From Dermatophilus congolensis (lineage in GTDB: Bacteria; Actinomycetota; Actinomycetes; Actinomycetales; Dermatophilaceae), in contig NZ_UFYA01000001.1 of the NCBI RefSeq assembly GCF_900447215.1, positions 868,001 to 932,000 on the forward strand: a stretch of 64,000 nt of DNA, written 5' to 3'. The notes beneath the pieces were generated by a model. That model saw only the letters and a program-made list of their open reading frames with translations, was not told where the DNA came from and did no database searches. The translations under genes were made by a program, and so were the position numbers. Shown here piece by piece: positions 26,259-35,388 of this stretch. How positions within the stretch are numbered: the first letter of the stretch is position 1; each line of letters begins with the position of its first letter.

Positions 26259-27134
26259 TCATCTTCCGTACCTGTTTTTTCGGGGGCTGTGGGGGCGTGG
26301 GTGTTGGGTGTAGCCCAGGGGTTTGATGGGGGTGCCTTTGTCGCCTGGTGCTAGGCCGTTTTGGCATGTTGGACAGTAGAACATGACGCGTTCGCGGGTG
26401 GGTGGGCCGATGGGGTGTACGCGGATGGTGGTGCCGCATCGGCGGCAGGGGTGTCCTGAGCGTGCGTGTACGTAGGTGTTGTGTCCGGGGCGGTGTGATC
26501 CGGTGCTTGATTGGACGGCGTGGTTGAGGGCGGCGGTCATGAGTTGGTGGGCTTTGGTAAGGATTTTGGTGATTTGTTGTGGGGTGAGGGTGGTGGTTGG
26601 TGTCCAGGGGTTGATGTGTTGGGTGAAGAGGGTTTCGCTGGCCCAGAGGGTTCCGATGCCGGCGAGGTTGCGTTGGTCGAGTAGGGCTGCGCCGATGGTG
26701 GTGGGGTTGGTCAGGAGGTTGGTGGTTGCTAGGTCGGTGTTCCAGTCGGGGCCGAGGATGTCGGGGCCGAGGTGTCCGGTGAGGGTGTGTTCGTCGCGGG
26801 TGGGGATGAGGTTGAGCATGCCGAGGGATAGGCCGAGGGCGGTCCATTCGTTGGTGCTCAGTAGGGCGCGGACGCGGTGTGAGTGGCGTTGGGGTTCGTT
26901 GGGGTGGATGATGCGCCAGCTGCCTTCCATGCGTAGGTGTGAGTGGAGAGTCCAGCCGTTGGAGAAGCGGTGGAGGATGTGTTTACCGTGGGGGATGACT
27001 TCAATGGTGGTGTGTCCGATGAGTCCGTTTCCTTCGCGGTTTCCCCATCTGAGTTCGGCTTCTTGGGTGGTGTGGCCTGCGAAGACGTGGTGGAGGCGTT
27101 GGCAGGTGCGTGCGACGGTGTCACCTTCTGGCAT
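26259..27134 (-). CDS. Fpg/Nei family DNA glycosylase (endonuclease VIII-like)
   Basis: Base-excision-repair glycosylase/AP lyase for oxidised bases. The N-terminus MPEGDTV supplies the catalytic proline and glutamate and is of the Nei rather than the Fpg type. GKHILHRF provides the conserved lysine region. A C-terminal zinc finger (CRRCGT...YCPTCQ) closes the core near residue 265. The last about 25 residues are basic and poorly conserved. It overlaps the lhr stop by 14 nt, so it is coupled to the helicase; both act in DNA repair and are often adjacent in actinobacteria. Confidence 0.92.
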   Translation of the reverse strand: MPEGDTVARTCQRLHHVFAGHTTQEAELRWGNREGNGLIGHTTIEVIPHGKHILHRFSNGWTLHSHLRMEGSWRIIHPNEPQRHSHRVRALLSTNEWTALGLSLGMLNLIPTRDEHTLTGHLGPDILGPDWNTDLATTNLLTNPTTIGAALLDQRNLAGIGTLWASETLFTQHINPWTPTTTLTPQQITKILTKAHQLMTAALNHAVQSSTGSHRPGHNTYVHARSGHPCRRCGTTIRVHPIGPPTRERVMFYCPTCQNGLAPGDKGTPIKPLGYTQHPRPHSPRKNRYGR

Positions 27135-30100
27135 GGCGTTTTCTTAGTCCGTTGGGGGTGAGGTGGAATCCGTTGTTGAGTAGGTGGGTGTGGAGTGGGT
27201 GGTTTTGTGCTTGGAGGGCGGGGGTGCCGTCGATGGTGGTGATGGTGAGGTGGGGGAGGTGTCCGGTGTCGATGATGGTGCTTAGTGCGGTGGCGGTGGT
27301 GGGGGCGTGGGTGGTGGTGTCGCCGAAGGTGAGGAGGGTGCGTCCGCCTCGTTCGATGTAGGCGCAGAGGTTTCCGGCGTGGAGGATGACGAGGGCGCCT
27401 GCTTTGCGGCCGGGTCGGTGGGTGGTGTTTTTGTTGTTGTTGGTGGTGGGCCAGGGGAGGGCTGCGCCGTAGGGGTTGGCGGGGTCGGTGGCTGCGAGGA
27501 TGAGTGCGGGGGGTTGTGGTGGGGTTGTGTCGATTCTGTTGTGTTCGTTGTGGGTGCGGAGTTGGTCGAGGGCGGCGTTGGTGGCGAATTGGGAGGCGCC
27601 AAGTCCTTCGATGAAGTAGCCGCGGCGGATGTTTCCTGTTTCTTCGGCGTGGGTGAGGATGCGGTAGATGGGGGTGAAGCCGCCGTCGGTGTTTTCGCTG
27701 GTGGCGGCTGCGCGGGTGAGGATGCCGTGGCGTTCGAGGAGTATGTCGGCGGTGATGAAGGTGCGGGTGGTGGGGTCTGTTTCGGTTGGTGGTAGGAGGG
27801 ACCAGCGTCCTTGGAGTCGTGGTGGTGTTGGGTCGGGGGTGGTGGTGCGGGTGGGGGTGCGTAGGTTGCGTCGGGTCAGTCGTGTGGGGCGTGGTGGGCG
27901 GGGGCGTTGTTTGTGGGTGGTGCGGGTGCTGTTGAGTAGGGCGCGCATGGGGGTGAAGGTGTCGTTGACGATGTGTCCGTCCCAGACGAGGTCCCAGAGG
28001 GCGTCGCTGATGGTGTTGTTGTTTGGTGGTGGGGTGGTGGGGTTGGTGGTGGTGATGTGCTCGCGGACGGTGTTGGCCAGGGTGGGGAAGAAGAATCCGC
28101 CTCCGGTGGCGAGGATGGTCAGGATGGTGGCGTGGATGCTTTCTGGTGGTGGGGTTGTGGTGGGGGTGTGGAGGGTGTTTGGTGCGTCGTCGGTGAGGTG
28201 TAGGGAGATCCATCCGTCGTCGCCTGCGGTGGAGCCGTTTCCTTGCCAGGTGATTTCGCCGCGGGTGAGGAGGTCGTCGAGGAGCGTTGGGGTGTAGTTG
28301 GTGATGCGGGTGGGCAGGATGAGGGTTTCGAGGGCGCTGGCTGGTATGCGGTATCCGGCGAGTTGTTCGATGACGTGGAGGAGTCCTTCGGTTCCGTGTT
28401 CTTGGGGTTGGGGTGTGCCGGTTTCGGTGGTGATGCCGTGCCAGGTGGTGAGGTATTGGGCGTAGGTGGTGGGGGTGACGGGTTCGACTTGGGCGCGTAG
28501 TGCTGCGAGGCTGCGGCGGCGTAGGAGGCGCAGGATTTCGGGGTCGCAGTGGTCTTGTCCGGTGTTTCCGGGGCGTAGTTCGCCGGTGATGATGTTGCCG
28601 GTGTTTTCGAGGTGGTGGAGGTGGGTGCGGATGATGTGTTCGCCTAGTCCTAGTCGGGTGGCTAGGTCGGTGGTGGTGAAGGGTGCGTGGCAGCGGGCGT
28701 AGCGGATGATGAGGTCGGTGAGGGGGTTTTGGGGTGGGGTGAGGTGGGCGGAGGGGACCCATGATGGTGGGGTGATGCCGAGGGCGTCGAGGAGTCTTCC
28801 GGCGTCTTCGACGGGGGCCCAGCGTTGTTCGCCGGCCATGGTGATGGGCATGATGCGGCGGCGGTTGTGTAGTTCGTGGATCCAGGTGGTGGTGGTTGTG
28901 GCGTTTGTGTGGGGGTAGGTGCGGGTGGTGATTTCGGTGGTGGTGAGGGGGCCGATGCGGCGGATGAGGTCGAATGTTTCTTCGATGTTGCGTGGGCTGC
29001 GTTCGGGGTCGAGTGCTTGGAGTTGGGCTTCGGTGTGTTCGACGATGGTGGGGTCGAGCAGTTCGCGCATGCTGGTGGTGTGGGTGCCCAGGATGTCGGC
29101 GAGGAGTTCGGGGTCGACAGATAGGGCTGCTGCGCGGCGTTCGGCGAGGGGGGAGTCGCCTTCGTAGAGGAATTGGGCGATGTATCCGAATAGGAGGGTG
29201 CGTGCCATGGGTGAGGGGGTAGGGGTGTTGATGGCGTGGATGCGTGTTCGCCGGTTGGTGAGGTTGGTCATGAGGGTTTTGAGGGCGGGGACGTCGAAGA
29301 TGTCTTGCATGCATTCGCGCAGTGTTTCGAGGACGATGGGGAATTCTTGGTAGCGGCTGGCGACTTCGAGCAGTTGGGCGGATCGGCGTCGTTGTTGCCA
29401 GAGGGCTTGGCGTGCGGCGGGGTTGCGTCGGGGTAGGAGGAGGGCGCGGGATGCGCATTCGCGGAATCGGGATGCGAAGAGGGCTGATCCACCGACTTCG
29501 TTGGTGATGATGTCGGTGATTTCGTCGGGGTCGATGGTGATGAGTTCGGCGATTTCGGTGAGGAGTTGGCTGGTGGTGGGGGTGTTGTCGTTGGTGGGTG
29601 TGGTTTCGGGTAGGCGCAGGATGATGCCGTCGTCGGCGTGCATGGGGTGGGGGTCGATGCCGAATTGTTGGCGTAGGCGGGCGGCGATGGCTAGGGACCA
29701 GGGTGCGTTGACGCGGGAGCCCCAGGGGGAGTGGATGACGATCTGGGTGTCGCCGAGTTCGTCGGGGAAGATTTCGAGGATGATGGTGTTTTGGCTGGGT
29801 ACGGCGCCGGTGGCGGTTTTTTGTTCGTGGATGTAGGTGACGAGGTTGGTGGCGGCCCAGGTGTCTAGGCCTGCGGTGGTGGCGCGGTTGATGGCGGTGT
29901 CGTGGGGGAGTGTGGCGATTTCGTGCATGAAGGCGCCGATGGCGGCGCCGAGTTCGGCTTCGCGTCCTTCGGTGTCGCCGCGCCAGAAGGGGAGGCGTCC
30001 GGGGATGCCGGGGGCTGGGGTGACGAGTACTTGGTCGTGGGTGATTTCTTCGATTCGCCAGGATGAGGTGCCGAGGGTGAAGACGTCGCCGACGCGGGAT

Positions 30101-31803
30101 TCGTAGACCATTTCTTCTTCGAGTTCGCCGACGCGGCGGCCGGGGCCTTCGCCGATGAGGAAGACGCCGAATTGGCCGCGGTCGGGGATTGTTCCGCCGC
30201 TGGTGACGGCGATGCGTTGGGAGCCGGGGCGGCCGGTGAGGGTGTCGGTGCTGCGGTCCCAGATGATGCGGGGGCGTAGTCCGGCGAAGTTTTCGTCGGG
30301 ATAGCGCCCGGCGAGCATGTCGAGGACGGAGGTGAGGAGGGTGGTGGGGATGGTGGCGTAGGAGGCGGTGCGTTTGATGAGGTTGGTGAGTTCGGGGAGG
30401 GTCCAGTCGTCCATGGCGCACATGGCGACGATGTGTTGGGCGAGGACGTCTAGTGGGTTGGTGGGGATGTGGAGTGTTTCGATGAGTCCGGCGCGCATGC
30501 GTTCGCAGACGACGGTGGTGCGGATGAGGTCGGAGCGGTGGGTAGGTAGGAAGATGCCGTGGGATCGGGCTCCGACGTGGTGGCCGGCGCGGCCGACGCG
30601 TTGGAGCCCGGAGGCGACGCTGGGGGGCGCGTCGATGTGGGCGACGAGGTCGATTTCACCCATGTCGATGCCTAGTTCGAGGCTGCTAGTGGCGATGACT
30701 GCGGGGAGTTGGCCGCTTTTGAGGGATTCTTCGATGTGGGTTCGTTGTTCGCTGCTGACGGATCCGTGGTGGGCTCGGGCGAGGATGGGTGGTTCGGGTG
30801 GGGATGTGGTGGAGGTTTCGTTTGCGGGGGTATCGGCGGTGGTTTCGTTGGGGGTGTTGCGGGCGTCCCATTCTTCGTTGATGCGGGCGGTGAGGCGTTC
30901 GGCGACGCGGCGGGAGTTGACGAAGATGAGGGTGCTGCGGTGGGTGGTGATGAGGTCGAGGAGTCTGTTTTCGATGTGGGGCCAGATGGAGTGGCGTTCT
31001 TCGTTGCCGGATGCGGCTCCGGTGGGGTTTCCGGTGGGTTGTCCTGGTAGGGACATGTCTTCGATGGGGACGACGATGTCGAGGTCCCATTTTTTGTGTG
31101 CGGGGGGTTGGACGAGGGTGTAGGGCAGGCCTCCGGTGAGGTATTTGCCGACTTCGTCGAGGGGGCGGGCGGTGGCGGATAGGCCGATGCGTTGGGCGCG
31201 GTGTCCGGCGTATGCGTCGAGGCGTTCGAGGCTGAGGGCTAGGTGTGCTCCGCGTTTGGTGGGGGTGAGGGAGTGGATTTCGTCGATGATGACCATGTCG
31301 ACGTTGCGCAGGATGGTGCGTGCTGCGGAGGTGAGGAGGAGGTAGAGGGACTCGGGGGTGGTGATGAGGATGTCGGGGGGCGTGGTTGCCATGGCTCGGC
31401 GGTCTTTGGCGCTGGTGTCACCGGTGCGGATGCCGACGGTGACGGTGTTTTGGGGTGTGTTGGTGCGGCGTGCGACGGCGGCGATGCCGCGTAGGGGGCG
31501 GGCGAGGTTGCGGTCGACGTCGGCGGCGAGGGCTTTGAGTGGGGAGATGTAGAGGACGCGTACGCCGGGGGGTGTTTCGGGGGTGGGGGTGGCGTGGGCG
31601 AGGCGGTCGATGGCGGTGAGGAAGGCGGCGAGGGTTTTTCCTGATCCGGTGGGTGCGACGACGAGGGTGTCGTTGCCGGTGTTGATGGCGTTCCAGGCGT
31701 GGTGTTGTGCGGGGGTGGGGGTGGGGAAGGTTTCGGTGAACCAGGTGCGGGTGGCTGGGTGGAAGGCGGCTAGGGGGTTGGTGTCGTCGCTGGGGGTGTT
31801 CAT
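27121..31803 (-). CDS. lhr: Lhr-type ATP-dependent DNA/RNA helicase
   Basis: A very large (1560 aa) superfamily-2 helicase. Walker A APTGSGKT sits at residues 50-57, the DEAH-type box reads DEIH (VIIDEIHSLTPTKRGAHLALSLERLD), and motif VI is QRVGRAGHH. The long region after about residue 700 is the Lhr core and C-terminal extension (winged helix and DNA-binding parts) specific to long Lhr. Lhr is linked to repair of cross-links and mitomycin damage in mycobacteria. ATG with AGGTGAC upstream. The + strand here is extremely G/T-rich, which creates long spurious ORFs in other frames. Confidence 0.93.
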   Translation of the reverse strand: MNTPSDDTNPLAAFHPATRTWFTETFPTPTPAQHHAWNAINTGNDTLVVAPTGSGKTLAAFLTAIDRLAHATPTPETPPGVRVLYISPLKALAADVDRNLARPLRGIAAVARRTNTPQNTVTVGIRTGDTSAKDRRAMATTPPDILITTPESLYLLLTSAARTILRNVDMVIIDEIHSLTPTKRGAHLALSLERLDAYAGHRAQRIGLSATARPLDEVGKYLTGGLPYTLVQPPAHKKWDLDIVVPIEDMSLPGQPTGNPTGAASGNEERHSIWPHIENRLLDLITTHRSTLIFVNSRRVAERLTARINEEWDARNTPNETTADTPANETSTTSPPEPPILARAHHGSVSSEQRTHIEESLKSGQLPAVIATSSLELGIDMGEIDLVAHIDAPPSVASGLQRVGRAGHHVGARSHGIFLPTHRSDLIRTTVVCERMRAGLIETLHIPTNPLDVLAQHIVAMCAMDDWTLPELTNLIKRTASYATIPTTLLTSVLDMLAGRYPDENFAGLRPRIIWDRSTDTLTGRPGSQRIAVTSGGTIPDRGQFGVFLIGEGPGRRVGELEEEMVYESRVGDVFTLGTSSWRIEEITHDQVLVTPAPGIPGRLPFWRGDTEGREAELGAAIGAFMHEIATLPHDTAINRATTAGLDTWAATNLVTYIHEQKTATGAVPSQNTIILEIFPDELGDTQIVIHSPWGSRVNAPWSLAIAARLRQQFGIDPHPMHADDGIILRLPETTPTNDNTPTTSQLLTEIAELITIDPDEITDIITNEVGGSALFASRFRECASRALLLPRRNPAARQALWQQRRRSAQLLEVASRYQEFPIVLETLRECMQDIFDVPALKTLMTNLTNRRTRIHAINTPTPSPMARTLLFGYIAQFLYEGDSPLAERRAAALSVDPELLADILGTHTTSMRELLDPTIVEHTEAQLQALDPERSPRNIEETFDLIRRIGPLTTTEITTRTYPHTNATTTTTWIHELHNRRRIMPITMAGEQRWAPVEDAGRLLDALGITPPSWVPSAHLTPPQNPLTDLIIRYARCHAPFTTTDLATRLGLGEHIIRTHLHHLENTGNIITGELRPGNTGQDHCDPEILRLLRRRSLAALRAQVEPVTPTTYAQYLTTWHGITTETGTPQPQEHGTEGLLHVIEQLAGYRIPASALETLILPTRITNYTPTLLDDLLTRGEITWQGNGSTAGDDGWISLHLTDDAPNTLHTPTTTPPPESIHATILTILATGGGFFFPTLANTVREHITTTNPTTPPPNNNTISDALWDLVWDGHIVNDTFTPMRALLNSTRTTHKQRPRPPRPTRLTRRNLRTPTRTTTPDPTPPRLQGRWSLLPPTETDPTTRTFITADILLERHGILTRAAATSENTDGGFTPIYRILTHAEETGNIRRGYFIEGLGASQFATNAALDQLRTHNEHNRIDTTPPQPPALILAATDPANPYGAALPWPTTNNNKNTTHRPGRKAGALVILHAGNLCAYIERGGRTLLTFGDTTTHAPTTATALSTIIDTGHLPHLTITTIDGTPALQAQNHPLHTHLLNNGFHLTPNGLRKRHARR

Positions 31804-31907
31804 GTCACCTCGTTTCGTGGCTTGGGGTGTGCGTCATCCTGCCATTGGGATGGTGTTGCGGCGGTGAGCGGCGCTGGCGGGTTTTGGTGGGGTGGTTTTT
31901 GGTTGTT

Positions 31908-31939
31908 AAGCCCGTGGCCAGGTCGCTGGCCACGGGCTT
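31908..31939 (-). terminator. 13-bp hairpin ending the persulfide operon
   Basis: AAGCCCGTGGCCA (31908-31920) and TGGCCACGGGCTT (31927-31939) pair perfectly with a 6-nt loop, 30 bases after the rhodanese stop. Confidence 0.75.
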
Positions 31940-31969
31940 GGTGTTGTGTTGTGGGTTTTGTGGCAGGGG

Positions 31970-32551
31970 TTAGTTTTTCTTTTGGGTCAGGGTGGTGATG
32001 ATGGTTTCGGTGGTGGGGGTGTTGTTGACCTGGTTCCAGGGCATTTTGTCTAGGAGTTTTGCCATGGCGCAGGTGTCGGATAAGCCTGCGTAGAGCAACC
32101 CTGCGCCGATGCCTCCGGCGAGCCATTTGGCTTTGGGGGCGATGGTGCTTGCGGCGATGCTGCTTAGGGCGAGTGCGCCTGCGACGGTGCGGACTTGGCG
32201 GTCCATGGCCCAGGGGCCGCCTTTTCCGTTTTCTACGGGTCGGTGTTCTTTTTCCCATTGGGTCATGCCACCGACGAGGACGTGGATTTTCCCGCCCATG
32301 GTGGGGGCTAGGGCTTTGGCTGCGGCGTGGGCGCGGTTGTCGGTGCGGCAGATGAGGAGGACGTCGTTGGGGATGGCTGCGCCGATGCGGGCGGCGTCTT
32401 TTTCGATGAGGTCGATTGGTGCGTTGATGGATCTGGCGATGTGGGTGCTGGCGAATTCGGCTGGTGTGCGGACGTCGAGGAGGGTGGGGGCGTCGGGGCT
32501 GTGGATCCAGGCGTGTGCCTGTGCGGCGGTGATGTGTTCGGAGCGGGTCAT
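31970..32551 (-). CDS. Rhodanese-like protein with DUF2892 membrane domain
   Basis: Sulfurtransferase of 193 aa. Residues about 5-115 are a single rhodanese domain (LLDVRTPAEFASTHIARSINAP) with catalytic C68 in the loop CRTDNR. The C-terminal half (about 120-175) is a DUF2892 segment with two hydrophobic helices (TVAGALALSSIAAS; GGIGAGLLYAGL), so the rhodanese is tethered to the membrane. ATG at 32551 has AAGGA 8 nt upstream; the long open frame above it is only a shadow of the TauE gene. Last of three genes handling sulfide/persulfide, transcribed from the palindromic operator at 34738. Confidence 0.88.
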   Translation of the reverse strand: MTRSEHITAAQAHAWIHSPDAPTLLDVRTPAEFASTHIARSINAPIDLIEKDAARIGAAIPNDVLLICRTDNRAHAAAKALAPTMGGKIHVLVGGMTQWEKEHRPVENGKGGPWAMDRQVRTVAGALALSSIAASTIAPKAKWLAGGIGAGLLYAGLSDTCAMAKLLDKMPWNQVNNTPTTETIITTLTQKKN

Positions 32552-32562
32552 GGAGGGTTTCC

Positions 32563-33324
32563 TTACTGGTTGATGAGTTCGGGCAGGTTTTGTGCAGCTA
32601 AGCCCAGGGCTAGGAGGATGAGTAGGGCGATGAATGCGAGGTTGAGGGCGCGTTGATTGATACGGGTGGTTAATCGTCCTCCTAGGAGAGTTCCGAAGGC
32701 TGTGAGTGCAGCGAATGGAAGAAGGGTGGCCCAGTCCAGGGGGAGTTCTTGGGTGGCGCGGGATGCTAGTGATGTAGATGAGTTGATCGCGATGACGAGC
32801 AGGGATGTGGCTACGGCGGCGGGCATTTCTAGGCCCATGATGAGGGTCAGGGCGGGGACGATGACGAATCCTCCTCCGACGCCGAAGAACCCAGTGAGTA
32901 GGCCAACGCCGGTTGCTGCGCCGATGCGGGCGATCCAGCCGCGGCGTGTTGTGCCAGTGATGGTGGTGCGGATCTGTTTGCGGATCATCGCTGCTGCGAC
33001 AAGAAGCAGGAGTGCACAAAAAGCGACCATGAGCACCGGGCCGCGCACCGTGGCTGATAGGTGGGAGCCGATAAACGCGCCTGCTGATCCCAAGACACCG
33101 AAGGTGAGACCGTCGGCAATTTTGGCTCGCCCGGTTTTCAGGTGCGGGATGACGCCGATGAGAGCGGACAGACCCACGATGATGAGTGAGCCGGTGGTTG
33201 CTGCGCGCGGTGTTTGCCCTATCAGGGTGGTGAGGATAGGGACCGTGAGGATGGCCCCGCCTCCGCCGAGGGTGCCCATGAGGACACCGACGGCTAGGGC
33301 TATTGGGGGGATCCACCAGTCCAT
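32563..33324 (-). CDS. TauE/SafE (TSUP) family sulfite/sulfur-anion exporter
   Basis: A 253-aa inner-membrane protein with about eight hydrophobic segments and the TSUP repeat motif GTLGGGGAILTVPIL near the N-terminus, echoed by GVGGGFVIVPALTLIMGL in the second half. TSUP proteins export sulfite, thiosulfate or other sulfur anions. Located between a persulfide-dioxygenase/rhodanese fusion and a membrane rhodanese, it most likely removes sulfite or thiosulfate made by them. Start 1 nt after the upstream stop; 11 nt to the next gene, so tightly cotranscribed. Confidence 0.9.
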   Translation of the reverse strand: MDWWIPPIALAVGVLMGTLGGGGAILTVPILTTLIGQTPRAATTGSLIIVGLSALIGVIPHLKTGRAKIADGLTFGVLGSAGAFIGSHLSATVRGPVLMVAFCALLLLVAAAMIRKQIRTTITGTTRRGWIARIGAATGVGLLTGFFGVGGGFVIVPALTLIMGLEMPAAVATSLLVIAINSSTSLASRATQELPLDWATLLPFAALTAFGTLLGGRLTTRINQRALNLAFIALLILLALGLAAQNLPELINQ

Positions 33325-33325
33325 G

Positions 33326-34696
33326 TCAGTGCGCCGTTGAGTGTGCGTCGGCCCAGGCGTTGTAGCCGCCGATGAGGTCTGCGACGTGGGTGAATCCTTG
33401 GTGGCGTAGGTAGCTCGCGGCGACGTTGGATCGCCACCCTCCGGCGCAGGAGACGATCACTGGGCGGTTTTTGTCTAGTTCGTTGAGTCGTTGGGTTAGC
33501 TGCGGCAGGGGGATGTTGATGGTGTCGGGAATGGCGCCTTCTGCTGCTTCGCCGGGGCCACGTACGTCGAGTAGCTGTGTGTGTGGCGCAGCGTTGTCGA
33601 GTTCGTGAACTTCGAGACGGGTGGCCTGTTCGGCTTCCTCGGGGTGTTCGCTGAGGTGGCTGTCGAGGTGGGGGAAGTATCCGAGGACGTGGTCGTATCC
33701 GATGCGGCCAAGGCGCATGGTTGTTTCTTGTTCGAGTCCTTCGGGGGTGATGAGGATGATGCGTTGTTCGGGTTTGAGGAGCATGCCGACAGTTTCGGCG
33801 GTTCGCCCGTCGAAGGGAACGTTGATGGATCCGCGTAGATGCGCTGTGGTGAATTCTTCGGTTGTGCGTGTGTCGAGGATGATGGCGCCGTTGTTGAGGG
33901 CGTGTGCGAGTTCGGTGTTGTTCAGGGCTGGTGTGGTTGTGTTGCTCAGGGTGGGTCGGTGTTTTTTGTTGAGTGTGGCGTCGTAGGCGAAGTAGGCGGG
34001 AGGGGCTGGTTGGCCTGCGGTGACGATATCGACGAATTCTTGTTCGCTCATGGGGGTGCAGGCGTAGTTGGTGCGGCGTTGTTCACCGATTGTTGATTGT
34101 TTTTCGGTGGAGAGGTTTTTGCCGCAGGCTGATCCGGCGCCGTGCCCGGGGAAGACGCGGACTTCATCGGGTAGGGACATCAGCGTGTGCTGGATGGAGT
34201 GGTAGAGGTTGCGACCGAGTTCTTCGGCGGTGGTGCCGCTGGATGCTAGGAGGTCTGGTCGTCCGACGTCACCGATGAAGAGGGCGTCGCCGGTGAGTAC
34301 GCCGTAGGGCACGTTGTCGTCTGTGTGTTCGTAGACGAGGACGCTGATTGATTCGGGAGTGTGGCCGGGGGTGGCCAGGATTTCGTGGGTGACTTCTCCG
34401 AGGCTGATGCGCTCGCCGTGTGTGAGTGGTCGGTAGGTGAAGTCGGGGGTGGCTTTTTCGCCGTATCCGATCCAGGCTCCGGTTTTTTCTGCCAGTTCGA
34501 GGTGTCCGGAGACGAAGTCGGCGCGGAAGTGGGTGTTGATGACTCCGATGATGTTCATGCCGTTTTCGGTGGCTTCGTTGAGGTAGTCGTCGGTGTCGCG
34601 TCGGGGGTCGATGATGAGGGCTTTCTTTGTTGTTTCGTCACCGATGACGTATGAGGCTTGTGAGAGGCAGTCGAGGTAGTGCTGGGTGAAGAGCAT
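33326..34696 (-). CDS. Metallo-beta-lactamase persulfide dioxygenase-like / double rhodanese protein
   Basis: A CstB/ETHE1-like fusion of 456 aa. Residues about 1-240 form a metallo-beta-lactamase domain (LTGDALFIGDVGRPDLL, FPGHGAGSACG); the first metal motif reads THFRADF (55-61), differing from the usual HxHxDH. Then come two rhodanese domains: the first (AIILDTRTTEEF) lacks a catalytic cysteine (IILITPEG), the second has it in VSCAGGWRS. Such enzymes oxidise persulfides to sulfite/thiosulfate. ATG at 34696 has GGGAGGA upstream; the 48 codons above it contain the operator and are not coding. First gene of the operon. Confidence 0.9.
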   Translation of the reverse strand: MLFTQHYLDCLSQASYVIGDETTKKALIIDPRRDTDDYLNEATENGMNIIGVINTHFRADFVSGHLELAEKTGAWIGYGEKATPDFTYRPLTHGERISLGEVTHEILATPGHTPESISVLVYEHTDDNVPYGVLTGDALFIGDVGRPDLLASSGTTAEELGRNLYHSIQHTLMSLPDEVRVFPGHGAGSACGKNLSTEKQSTIGEQRRTNYACTPMSEQEFVDIVTAGQPAPPAYFAYDATLNKKHRPTLSNTTTPALNNTELAHALNNGAIILDTRTTEEFTTAHLRGSINVPFDGRTAETVGMLLKPEQRIILITPEGLEQETTMRLGRIGYDHVLGYFPHLDSHLSEHPEEAEQATRLEVHELDNAAPHTQLLDVRGPGEAAEGAIPDTINIPLPQLTQRLNELDKNRPVIVSCAGGWRSNVAASYLRHQGFTHVADLIGGYNAWADAHSTAH

Positions 34697-34737
34697 GGGG
34701 GTCCTCCCAGGAGTGTGTCGGGTGGTGGCAAACCCAG

Positions 34738-34765
34738 TTGAATATACCCCCGGGGGTATATTCAA
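34738..34765. promoter_or_regulatory. 28-bp perfect palindrome, CstR/CsoR-type operator
   Basis: The left arm TTGAATATACCCCC (34738-34751) is exactly mirrored by GGGGGTATATTCAA, without spacer. ATAC-C-run/G-run-GTAT is the operator style of the CsoR/RcnR-like family, including the persulfide sensor CstR. It lies 42 nt upstream of the ATG of the persulfide-dioxygenase-like gene. No CsoR/CstR gene is present in the window. Confidence 0.8.
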
Positions 34766-34888
34766 GGGGTCGAGTATGTTCAACGTGTTCGATCGACCGC
34801 TTGTCTGGTTGCTGTCTTTGCTACGCATGATTTGCAGCAAGGAGGGAGTGCTGCCTGAGGGGATGGTGCGGGGTGGTTGACTTGAGGT

Positions 34889-35125
34889 ATGCGTCTTAGT
34901 GAGTTTTGGCGGTTGATGGATGAGGAGTTCGGGACTGCGCGTGCACAGGTTCTGGCGTCACATCAGAGCGTGACGGCATTAGGTGGGGGCACTCCTGATG
35001 AGCTACTGGAGTCCGGTGTTGAGCCGCGGCGAGTATGGGAGGCGCTGGTGGAGCAGATGGGAGTACCGCCGGAGCGGCGACTGGGGCAAGTGGTCCCATT
35101 GCAGGAAAATCGCGATAAGTACTGA
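34889..35125 (+). CDS. DUF3046 family protein
   Basis: A 78-aa soluble acidic protein (MRLSEFWRLMDEEFG...PPERRLG) matching DUF3046, a small actinobacterial family regularly encoded just upstream of recA. Function unknown. Motifs seen are the N-terminal FWRLMDEEFG, a central GGGTPDELLESGVEPRRVWEALV and a basic end. ATG at 34889. Divergent from the persulfide operon; recA begins 263 bases downstream behind an SOS box, so the two are probably transcribed separately. Confidence 0.9.
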   Translation: MRLSEFWRLMDEEFGTARAQVLASHQSVTALGGGTPDELLESGVEPRRVWEALVEQMGVPPERRLGQVVPLQENRDKY

Positions 35126-35152
35126 GTGGATGGCGTGTGTTGAGGTGGCTTA

Positions 35153-35168
35153 TCGAACATTTGTTCGG
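35153..35168. promoter_or_regulatory. LexA (SOS) box of recA
   Basis: TCGAACATTTGTTCGG matches the actinobacterial LexA box (CGAAC-N4-GTTCG), with one terminal mismatch from symmetry. It lies 220 bases upstream of the recA start. Confidence 0.85.
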
Positions 35169-35388
35169 TAGCTTGTGGGTGATGGGACTTTCTGCCGGTA
35201 CTCGACCGGCGGGTCCGACTGCTCCACAACCTGGTTGGTTAGGGGGTGTGGTCCACAGTTGCCGTTGCGGTGGCGGGACCTTGTCGGTGGTTCCTTTTAA
35301 CGTCTGACCCGAGTTGTTGGCCTGGTGGTCGCGCTTGAGGTCGCAGGTAGACGGCCGTTTCGAGTATTCGCAGAAAGCAAGGTGTGTC

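Noticed and set aside
26858-30421. An open frame of 1187 codons on the minus strand overlapping lhr and the Nei gene
   Set aside because: Its product is almost only Arg, His, Pro and Thr, as expected from reading a G/T-rich strand in the wrong frame; lhr and nei explain the region.
32552-33316. Upstream extension of the rhodanese frame to 448 aa
   Set aside because: It overlaps the well-supported TSUP exporter in another frame and is Arg/His/Pro-rich; a ribosome-binding site marks the start at 32551.
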